Assembly: GCA_012934845.2 (NCBI GenBank)
Contig: WNNJ02000202.1
Span: 43,943-107,942 of the forward strand
Direction: 5' to 3'
Source of the DNA: Pomphorhynchus laevis
Taxonomy: Eukaryota > Acanthocephala > Palaeacanthocephala > Echinorhynchida > Pomphorhynchidae
DNA length: 64,000 nucleotides
Numbering within the stretch: position 1 is the stretch's first letter; each line of letters begins with the position of its first letter. Under the pieces are notes generated by a model, which had not been told where the DNA came from, searched no databases, and saw only the letters and a program-made list of their open reading frames with translations. The position numbers and the translations under genes are program-made. Shown here one piece after another: positions 20,564 to 29,395 of the stretch.

Positions 20564-21995
20564 TGGATGATCCAAATCATTAAGAATTTGCCAGACCATA
20601 CTCATATCGATGTACCGGCGGGTCCTCGTGACAGTCTCAAGTCTAAGTGCTTTTAATCGATCAGAATACGACAAAAATTTCAGTTGCGGTGCTAGCTTGG
20701 TAGCTCTATGAAGTACCCTCTCTGAACTAATATGTTCTTTTTAATTTTGGGGATACACACACGGCGCAGCATATAAAAGACGGCTCAACACATGAGCAAA
20801 GATTAGCGGACGTAGGGCAAATTGATTGAGTGCAATGAAAGTGCGTCGAAGTTGACCGATTATCCCCAACGCATTTGAACAAGCATGTTTAGTATGTGTG
20901 ACGGTACTCAAACCACTGTTTATCCACACTCATAAGTCCTTATATTTGCTCACTCGTTCTATATCACTGCTTTGAAAGCTATAATTAACTAAAGATTGAG
21001 CATTTCTGCCACGAACACGTAAATGTTTGCATTTTGATATATTTACAATCAACCTATTGAGCAGAGCCCAATTTTCGACTTCATCGATATCCCGTTGCAG
21101 TTTAACTATATCATTGGGTGAACGAATTGCCCGCCAGATTTTCAAATCGTCTGCATATAAAAGCATCCGAGAATCAATAAATTCCGGGATATCGTTGATG
21201 TAGACACTAAATAACAATGGACCCAATACTGAACCTTGAGGCACCCCTATATTACATGGCCGCGAAGAAGAGTAAAAATTATATACATGCACACAATAAC
21301 TACGATTTCTTAAAAACGATTCAATCCATCTAACAAGCAAAAATGGAATGCCACTTTTCTCTAGTTTATTTAGGAGGAATCTATAGTCTACTCTGTCAAA
21401 TGCCTTAGAGAAATCGAATAATATGACGTCAGTAGCAATGGATACGGCTTTATTAGCTGACCAATCAGGATGGGCTGCGAGTAGATTAGTAACTGTCGAA
21501 TAACTCTTACGGAAACCATTTGCTCAGAAGCTATTACATTATTCTCACTATAAAACTTGACCATATAACCATGTATAATTCGCTCTAACATTCTACAACA
21601 TAAGCAAGTCATACTTACTGGTCTATAATTGTCTACTGAAGATCTATCACCCTTTTTGAAGATGAGGTGAATGATCGATTGTTTCCAATCTTTTAGAAGT
21701 GTCGTATCAATAATAGATTGTCGAAATATGTTACAAAGTGGTATATATATTGGGTCTGCTATTCGACGAAGATATATCGAAGGTAACAAATCAACACCTT
21801 TGGAGTTTGTCTCTTTAAGACGATGCAGTTCAGCTAAAACTTTCTCAGGAGTTATCAAATGAGCTATGTCTAAACTAGGATATGAAACACTACCACCTCT
21901 TATCGTCTCACTGTTCTGGATAGGTTCCGAATACTCGATTGTAGTCTCTTTGTCTAAGTAAAAATGCCTTGAGAGCATCTCAGCAAATTAAATCA

Positions 21996-23565
21996 GCTGA
22001 CAGAGTCTACGTATTTAATATAATTATAAAATAAACAAAACATAATAATGCTAAATCAAAATTTAATAATTAAATAATAAAATTAAAAATTGTTTTTAGA
22101 TTTTCTATAATTTAAATCAAGTTAAAAAAATAAAATAAAAAATAAAATTTAAAATAAACGTCATTTTTATGAATTGACTAATAAATAACAGACGTTGTAT
22201 CAGAATAAGAATTAGAGGTCATCAGGAGGAACTGCTATGCTATCAGGTTTCGGCCCCTAACTCCTCTACCCAACATAGCAGCGGGGCCAAATACATGCTA
22301 ATGATGTATTTCCTCTGAAATAACTATCTAGTATCTTATTCTAATGCAAAGTATATTATTTATTATCCATCCATAAAAATTTGCCACTTAAGAGTTTAAA
22401 TTTATTCTTTATATTATTGTGTTGATTTATATATTTTACTATTTTCTGCTTGATGTTATTTTTATAGTAACCTAGTTTAAAATATGTATCTATTAAATTA
22501 TTTAAATGATTTTGAAGAAAGCCAATATCATTACATATTGTTGCAATTCTTAAAATTTCATTATTTAATGTATTATATTTTATATTATATGGTATGCATG
22601 AATGCTCATGCAAAAATATGTTTCTTGTAAATTTAAATATGTCATCTTTACGATATAAATTAATAGTAGTTTTAGTTAATGTTAATTTAATGTTCATATC
22701 TAGATATACACCTTCTTTATCATTAATATTGGTTTTGTTAAGAATAAGGCTTTCTGGATAAATGTGCTCACTAATTGAATAAAAATTATTAGAATTAAAT
22801 ACACATATATCATCAATGTATCGAAACATATATTTCATATATTTATATTGTTTAGATTTAGTTTTTACACAGTTATGAACAAATTCATATTCTATAAAGC
22901 TTAAAAACAAGTCAGCTATAATTGGGCTACTATTACCACCCATTGGAACACCTTTTACTTGTCTAAATATAGATGTCCCTACTTTTAAATAATTTTGATT
23001 TATCAAAATATTTAAGGATTCTATTAATTCAATTTTATCCATATATTTATATTTATTTGATGGCTTAATTTTTGTTAGATAGGCGTTATAATTATTATAA
23101 CATATATATGTATATCTTTTTCCGAATATAAGGTTAATTAATTTTACTAACGCTTCTTTAATATCTATTAAATCTAGATTTGTATAAAGCGTACTAAAAT
23201 CGTATGTATGTATATTTTGAAAATTTATTCCTTTTGTCTGTTCTAAAAATTCTTTTGTAGAATTAATACTGAAATAGTGTTTTATACCAGTATTAATTTC
23301 GATTACCTTGCAATATTTTTTAAAATGTGCTTTAATTACTTGAAGTATTTTATTCATATAGACAGAAAGTGGTTTTAATGTACATTTAAACGCACTACAT
23401 ATGAACCTAGGTTTTATTGGATTTTTATGTAATTTTGGATTCCAATATAATATAGGTATAGTTTTATTATCTAATTCAACCTTTATACCCTTTTTATCCA
23501 TTATAGAACAGTGACTTGTAATAATTGTTTCTAAACTCAACTCACTACGTTCATATGTTGAACGT
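21996..23565 (-). mobile_element. PLE-N element, 5'-truncated, inserted in the CR1-like element
   Basis: Contains an intact 394-codon frame (23540-22356) followed by the structured 3'UTR and a tail ending near GATTTAATTTGCTGA. The insertion separates the endonuclease part (ending about 23566) from the RT part (beginning about 21990) of the CR1-like LINE. At its 5' junction an inverted repeat CGTTATTGAAGA / TCTTCAATAACG lies at about 23564-23590; part of it encodes the host LINE's VIEDDLQ. Pseudoknot helices: P1 at 22283-22288 with 22252-22257, P2 at 22274-22281 with 22232-22239. Confidence 0.8.
22356..23540 (-). CDS. PLE-N reverse transcriptase, intact C-terminal 394 residues
   Basis: A Penelope-related reverse transcriptase. 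Visible motifs: PILYWNPKLHKNPIKPRFIC (residues about 29-48, the 'PKLHK' box upstream of the palm), TYDFSTLYTNLDL (palm motif A with the first Asp), FRQVKGVPMGGNSSPIIADL (motif B), FRYIDDICVF (YIDD catalytic box, motif C), then YLDMNI and NLYRKDDIFKF (motifs D/E and thumb). The protein ends FLWMDNK, with no GIY-YIG domain. The first Met is probably internal, because the longest copy (50826-54632) extends at least 240 residues further N-terminal. Asn, Lys and Ile codon use is extremely AT-biased compared with SSRP1. No endonuclease is visible, so the integration mechanism is unknown. Confidence 0.85.
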   Translation of the reverse strand: MSLETIITSHCSIMDKKGIKVELDNKTIPILYWNPKLHKNPIKPRFICSAFKCTLKPLSVYMNKILQVIKAHFKKYCKVIEINTGIKHYFSINSTKEFLEQTKGINFQNIHTYDFSTLYTNLDLIDIKEALVKLINLIFGKRYTYICYNNYNAYLTKIKPSNKYKYMDKIELIESLNILINQNYLKVGTSIFRQVKGVPMGGNSSPIIADLFLSFIEYEFVHNCVKTKSKQYKYMKYMFRYIDDICVFNSNNFYSISEHIYPESLILNKTNINDKEGVYLDMNIKLTLTKTTINLYRKDDIFKFTRNIFLHEHSCIPYNIKYNTLNNEILRIATICNDIGFLQNHLNNLIDTYFKLGYYKNNIKQKIVKYINQHNNIKNKFKLLSGKFLWMDNK

Positions 23566-25269
23566 TATTGAAGATCGTCTTCAATAACGCTATCAAAATA
23601 TTGGCCAATTGTTTTATTAGCGTTCCTACTACTATTCACATATAGAAAGAGAGCTTTGGGATCATGTCTACAACTATGAACTAGACCATTTTCAAATAAA
23701 TAGCGCTTATGTCGTTTTAAAGTATTGAAGAAATTTCTCGCCTGCTTATAAACACCATATTCACAAAACCCAGCTTTAAAGCATTTGAAACTGAAGTCAC
23801 GAGCCTTCATCGCAGTAGCCAGCTCAGTATCAAACCAACGAGCGCTTTTCCGACTAGTCTTAGACTTCAAAGGTGAGAATTTTACCATTAGAGAATGAAA
23901 CGTCACGCGAAAATGATCCCAGGCCTCGTCAACTCCGACAAAAGCCGAATCAGGCCAACTTACTCTATGCAGCTTTGATGTAATAACATCATAGTTCGCC
24001 CGAAAGACATTAATCTGACGTTTGTACCGAGCATGATGAAACACCCTCATTTGTATATTTAGGAAAATTTTAACTGCACAGTGATCAGACAAACCAACAG
24101 GAGAATCATATTGGATACTACTGATTAATTGACTGTTTGTCGATAGGCAAAGATCAAGAAGGGAAGAACTGCAACTTGAAAAGCGAGTATGTACATCAAC
24201 AAACTGAGCAAGACCACAATAAGCAAAACACTCCATAAGGTCACAAGATTCACTATCACAAGTAGGAAGAACCGTATTCGAAGTCCATTCATTATCTGGC
24301 ATATTCAGATCCCAAATTATCACAGTACCACAATCTCCTCGCGTATACAACTATATCTCTTCAATGAGTTTCTTAGATATTGCCTTAGGAGCACGATACA
24401 CAAGACCCAGTATGATGGGTGAGCTGTTATCAAACTTCACCTGACACCACAAACTCTCAACTCTATCAATAGACGACTTACTCAAAACACGCACCTTAAC
24501 ATCGTCTTTCATAAAGAGAGCTACGCCACCACTACCCCCTATCCGATCACTACGGAACAAAGAATAGCCTAAGATAGATACCTCAGCATCGGATACATCA
24601 CAATTAAGCCAAGATTATGTAATACTAACTATAATTGGATTAACAGACTCGATCCTAAACTTTAGCTCATCGACTTTCTGTAACAAGCTCCGAACATTAC
24701 ACTAAAATATACTATGACTTTTATTCACACCAGTGCGAGTAGTAATATCATCTCTTGCAATCTGACACACTTCAGATCCCAAATCAGCTAGGCACTTATA
24801 TGCTATAAGACCTTGCCAAAACCCTCCACATTCACGAGAGGCGATACATCTGCTGGGGACCAACTGATTCGAATGCGTCGCCTCACTACTTGAAAATTTT
24901 GCACACATAGATTGCTCTCACCAAGTGCAACACGAGATGCAAGTTATTTCTTAGCTTGAGACAATTTCTCCCTTTGACGAGCGTCAAGATCTTTTAAGAG
25001 ACTAACATGGGCTCGTTTTAAACGATATGAATTCCGAAGAATTAACTCAGCATGCGACTGCTCTCTAAATACGGCCTTGAGTAAACGCGGCCTATTACTA
25101 AGTGTATCACGCTTACCCAGTCGAAATAATGCAACGAGTTTAACACGTTTGACAATATCCACATTGCAAGAACCAAGTACCTGCGTCAATATAAATCTCA
25201 CACTCTGGACGTCCTCGTTAAGACGTACTTGTGCGTTCTCAAATAAAGATCTCTTACATTGGCCAGAAT

Positions 25270-25665
25270 AACAGATCTACATGATTAGTTGTGAGTTAAG
25301 ATTTGGAATGCGATGAAAATGTTTTTGAAGCATGAAAATAAAGTATAATAATGCTGATGACTAGGGAATTTTGGGCTTCATTGGATAAAACTCGACTACC
25401 AAAGTCTAATGAGTTATTTGAATTGGACGAAAACAAGACGACAATCTTTAATATTTAAACCTTTAAAACTATTTTGAAATATCTACAACGTCTGATTTCT
25501 AAACTTGATAGATCTGAAGATTCCTTAGATCTATTTTATAGTGTATACAGTAATTCTATTCCATATTTTTAAATACCGCAAATCTACAAACATCATAAAA
25601 TTCCGTCACAGTGTTGAAATACCATCCAATGAGTTGAAGCATTTATTTAAATTTTAACATGATCT
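25270..25665 (+). pseudogene. Possible canonical Penelope RT fragment, decayed
   Basis: Contains IPYF-stop-IPQIYKHHKIP near 25558-25610, which resembles the 'PRFYGLPKIHKPNIPLRPI' box of Penelope RTs. After a frameshift VLKYHPMS follows, where LRPIVS usually stands. The upstream part is open but not recognisable. The identification rests on one motif. Confidence 0.35.
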
Positions 25666-25884
25666 AAGTATATAAAATTTTAAATAAAATTATTAAATTA
25701 GTTATAATTATTTAATTACTTATTATTATTTACTTTATATTATTTTATTATTTTGAATTACTTTTATTTTGAATTATTTTTTATTTATAAATAATACAAA
25801 ATACGTAAACTCAGTTAGCTTATCTGATATTTAATTTTTGTAAAAATAAATTTCCTTCTAATAATAAATATTATTTATTATTAA
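25666..25884. other. AT-rich, possible PLE-N tail
   Basis: AAATACGTAAACTCAGTTAGC near 25800 resembles the terminal part of PLE-N (AAATACGTAGACTCAGTTTGC at 55325-55345). The rest is simple AT-rich sequence. Confidence 0.35.
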
Positions 25885-26185
25885 CAAATTGAGCAAGACC
25901 ACAATAAGTAAAACACTCCATAAGGTCACAAGATTCACTATCACAAGTAGGAAGTCCCAAACTACTCTACTTCCTTTGGACTCCGCTCCTTCCTGGTGGC
26001 TGCTCCTCTATCGTGGAATCATCTGCCAATTCATATACGCCAATCAACTTCCCTGCAGTGCTTCAAACGACAAATCCGATCCCATTTTAACAATTTATCT
26101 GCTTGACTTTCTCATTTTTGTTTGTGGACTTGTAAGCGTACAGCTTGTACGCATTTGCCACATTAAATAAATTTGTATTATTGTA
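25885..26185 (+). repeat. Chimera of a CR1-like fragment and an L2-like 3' end
   Basis: 25888-25952 repeats, in the same orientation, the 65 bp at 24204-24268 from the endonuclease of the CR1-like LINE. It is joined directly to the last 230 bp of an L2-like A1 element (compare 32158-32385: CTTTGGACTCCGCTCCTTC, ATCATCTGCCAATTCATATA, GCATTTGCCACATTAAATAA). The joint is abrupt, as would arise from template switching during reverse transcription. Confidence 0.7.
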
Positions 26186-26429
26186 TTATAACACAAAGTA
26201 GTAAAAAGAATATAATAATACAATATAATGGTGATCACCTAATCGCAAAGAAAATTTTCTTATTAGGAAATCAGTTACAACTAGGATTGAAAAGAATCTT
26301 AAATTTTTATTCTGTCGTATTCTTGTTTTTCTATTATGTTCGTAAAATACCTTCAACGGTTTGTCTTTTAAAAAAATAAAATACGAGTATTAGGCTGCAA
26401 AAAAACAAGTGTTGAAAGTTGCAAATAAA

Positions 26430-26808
26430 AAGTTGTGAAATTCAAATACTCGTTTATTTATTTAGCTCCTATCATCTAGGTGCTATATAGTACGGGTTGG
26501 TGATTGTTGGTGATCGCCTAGAATCAACTCCATCTCGACGTCCGCCGCGCCCTCTTCTTTATCACATTCAAACACCTCCTCCGTTCATGGCACGCATTTG
26601 CTACATTTAAATAAATCTTATTTTTTTAAATGATAGATTTCTTTGTTGGATTACCGGAATGAAGACTTGAAGTTAACGATAGTGGCACCTACTTAATTAT
26701 AATATTTACAAAAAAATTAAAAAAAAATTGTGAAATTCAAATAAATACTCGTTTATATATAGCTGCTGTCATTTAGGTGCTATATAGTACGAATTGATAA
26801 TTGTTTTT
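26430..26808 (+). repeat. Pair of ~78 bp direct repeats around an L2-like tail
   Basis: 26430-26505 and 26727-26808 share TTGTGAAATTCAAATA, ACTCGTTTAT, GGTGCTATATAGTACG and TTG(A/G)T(G/A)ATTGTT. Between them lies an A2-type L2 3' end (about 26515-26625) with an internal deletion. The repeats are diverged, so they are an old duplication rather than a fresh target-site duplication. Confidence 0.6.
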
Positions 26809-26819
26809 CTTATCCGCGT

Positions 26820-27730
26820 AGTGTGACTTCAGGAGTTCCTCAGGGGACTGTGCTTGGCCCATTACTTTTTAACATTTTCATCTACTCTCTGCTGAGTAAA
26901 CTGCAATGCCAATATCTTGCTTTCACAGATGACTTGAAAGTGTTGAGCATAATTAATTATCCAAAGGATGTAGAGTTTCTGCAAAGTGCTATTGATAGGA
27001 TAGAAATTTGGAGTAGGCATACATGAATACTATTGAACGTCTCTAAGTGTGTTCACCTTCGTTTCGAATATAGTTCTGTACCTGCCCGATATACTATAGG
27101 ATCTCAAATAATTAATTGTGTATCTCATGTACGAGACCTTGGTATCATAACCCATTCTTCCTTGAAGTCTAGAATGGACACTGAACGTAGATGCGCGTCT
27201 GCCAAAAGAATGCTGTACTTGATAAAAAAAAACTGCTTCAAGTTTGTGTCACCCACATGTTTTAGAATTCTATTAAATGCACTTGTAAGATCACATATTG
27301 AATTCGCAATACAAGCAAGTTTTCCAACGTCCAAAAAAGAGTTGAATGACTTAGAAAATATTCTTCGTCGTGGCAGCAAATTGTATTTGAGTTGTTCTAA
27401 TATGAGTTATCGCGACAGACTTAAAACTCTGGGTATGATGACTGTGCACCAAAGACTGTACATCCTAGATATGTTAGTAATGTGGCATATCGCCAACGGT
27501 TCGGATGGATATTCTACCCATTCAGTGGTTATCAACGATAGACAATGCCACAGAGATCATCCCATGTTGTTGAGAATATCGTCCCATGGTCGCAGTTCAC
27601 GGTTAGATCGGTTGTCTCATCGTTGTACAAATGCTTGGAATTGACTACCGTCAGAAATCGTGATGGCCACAGACGTTAAGACATTCAAGACTGCTCATAT
27701 AAATTGGATGATTAACGGCGGGAATAATGA
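26820..27730 (+). pseudogene. CR1-like LINE RT C-terminal half
   Basis: Starts at SGVPQGTVLGPLLFNIFIYS and continues with YLAFTDDLKVLSII; the catalytic box is FTDD rather than the usual (Y/F)ADD. After one in-frame stop near 27024 the thumb follows: LNVSKCVHLRF, VRDLGIITHSSLKSR, LNALVRSHIEFAIQASF, SYRDRLKTLGMMTVHQRLYI, ending SHRCTNAWN. It is 5'-truncated. The Ala-to-Thr change in the catalytic box and the stop make it inactive. Confidence 0.8.
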
Positions 27731-27793
27731 AGATTACCCCTTGTATTAGAAACCAAAACCTTAAAAAATTTTTGTTTCTAATAAACATACATT

Positions 27794-28054
27794 CCAGATT
27801 ATTCCTGTCAGTTCCAGATTATTCCTGTCAGTTCCAGATTATTCCTGTCAGTTCCAGATTATTCCTGTCAGTTCCAGATTATTCCTGTCAGTTCCAGATT
27901 ATTCATGTCAGTTCCAGATTATTCATGTCAGTTCCAGATTATTCATGTCAGTTCCAGATTATTCATGTCAGTTCCAGATTATTCATGTCAGTTCCAGATT
28001 ATTCATGTCAGTTCCAGATTATTCATGTCAGTTCCAGATTATTCATGTCAGTTC
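27794..28054 (+). repeat. 20 bp tandem repeat array at the 5' end of an L2-like LINE
   Basis: About 13 head-to-tail copies of AGATTATTCCTGTCAGTTCC. The first five have CCTGTCAG and the following eight CATGTCAG, so two sub-arrays are visible. The array ends directly at GCTCGCTACGCTCGCGG, 45-60 bp before the ORF1 ATG at 28101. A decayed array of the same unit precedes another A1 copy on the minus strand (45660-45775). This is the position of 5'UTR promoter monomers in some LINEs. The long frame through it is incidental, because a 20 bp unit rotates through all three frames. Confidence 0.9.
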
Positions 28055-28100
28055 CGCTCGCTACGCTCGCGGATTGAGCACAATATATCGATAAAACGTC

Positions 28101-29395
28101 ATGCCTAAAAAATCGCGATCTCAGATCCCTGTTCCTGATCAAGAATCTTCCACATCGGAATGCAATAATGGTTATACCAGCTTTAAAGTTGGATGCGATT
28201 CCAAAGATTGCGATGTATGGACACTTGATCGTGTTAAAACATCCGACCACTCGGTGTATAAACGTAAACATTTCACTTGCGGTTTTTGTGCATCAGTAGG
28301 ACTACTACAGTTATCCTGCTCCTCTACTCCTGTATCACACACGACCACTCAGACCAATGCTGTTTTAGATGTTTCCCTCACATCAACACCTGACTTCGCA
28401 TCTTATAATCCCATTATTGAACCTACTCTCACACACACTCCTCGTTCAACTACGTACAAAACTTCCATTAATCTTTCTCATTCTAACAATGCTAACGGTA
28501 AAGCTTTTCATCTCGTACCTCCTCTTTCCTATTCCTCCCCCGATCTAAATAAATCTCAAACTTCTTTATTATCTTCACGTACTTCTTACTCGACCTCTCC
28601 GTATCACTTCTCAATAATTTACATCCTTCCATCAAAATCATTTCAAGTAACATTTCCGATCAAGTGATTCAACACTCTATTCCTGTCACTCATGCCCAAC
28701 CTATCTTAATTCTCCTTACTCTACCTCCCACGTAACACTTCCAAATAATTTGCATCCTTCATTTAAAATCATCTCCAGTCACATCTATGATCAACCGATT
28801 CAACACCACGCTCCTGTCACACTTGCTCCAACCAATATTAATTCTCTATAAAGCACCCCTGTCATTTCCACTTCTATCTGCTCATCTGCCTCGACTTCTA
28901 AAAGCTCTGTCCGTCCAGCACTTCCAGGAAATCGTCTTCCTTCGCGCGATCGCTGTATAATCATATCAAAATTAAAGCTTTCCGAATCTGCTTCTCCACA
29001 ATCTCGCCTCGATGATGATGTATCTGCTTTCAGGTCTATCCTAGCAATCCATTCTTCCTGATGATAGCCCATCCCTCTTCAATAATATCGATCCTGTATC
29101 CTTTATTCGTTTAAACAAATCCACAAAATCCAATCATCTGTCCTCCACTCTTAAAAATCGTTTTCCGACATAGTTCACATGCCTCTTCTGTACTCTCCCA
29201 ACGCTTTAAACTTCTAACCACTACATCTACTTGCCGTATCTTTCCTGACCGCTCCCCTTCTGATATCGCCCAGCTCAATTTAGCTCGCATTGAGAAACAT
29301 CGACGTGAAACAAACGGCGAGTCATCCTTATCTATACGTCAAATCAACGGAAATTTTCACGTTGTACACAAGGCCAAAAATTCGATGGCGTCCCA
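28101..29395 (+). pseudogene. L2-like ORF1 with a CxxxxCxW...FxCGFC motif, broken
   Basis: Starts MPKKSRSQIPVPDQESS. It contains GCDSKDCDVW and KHFTCGFC, a Cys pattern suggestive of a PHD-like zinc finger at residues about 35-75, then a Ser/Thr/Pro-rich stretch. The frame breaks at 28667. Recognisable continuation includes FPDRSPSDIAQLNLARIEKH near 29255-29300 and SIRQINGNFHVVHKAKNSM, which overlaps the start of ORF2. The same Cys motif is found in the copies at 45400-45500 (minus), 37500-37620 and 61690-61800. ORF1 proteins of LINEs bind the element RNA; that role is inferred. Confidence 0.65.

Larger units (their letters stand above)
17930..25262 (-). mobile_element. CR1-like LINE, near full length, carrying two nested insertions
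   Basis: Reading from 25262 down, the order is as follows. ORF1 C-terminal half (25201-24944: ALFRLGKRDTLSNRPRLLKA). ORF2 start (24908), AP endonuclease (24660-23565: SITESWL with a stop in it, FRSDRIGGSGGVALFMKDDV, DLNMPDNEW, GLSDHCAV). RT (21978-20930: FKKGDRSSVDNYRPVSMTCL, GVPQGSVLGPLLFSVYINDI, LLYADDLKIWRAI). Thumb (20929-20575). C-terminus (18252-18045: RRVVSLWNRLGES). The run is broken by a PLE-N copy at about 21996-23565 and an L2-like element at 18249-20563. Stops and frameshifts make it inactive. It is the oldest layer of this block. Confidence 0.75.

Noticed and set aside
27727-28108. Repeat protein translated from the 20 bp array
   Set aside because: A 20 bp unit without a stop is open in all frames and gives the same 20-residue period. 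The position before ORF1 argues for a regulatory array.
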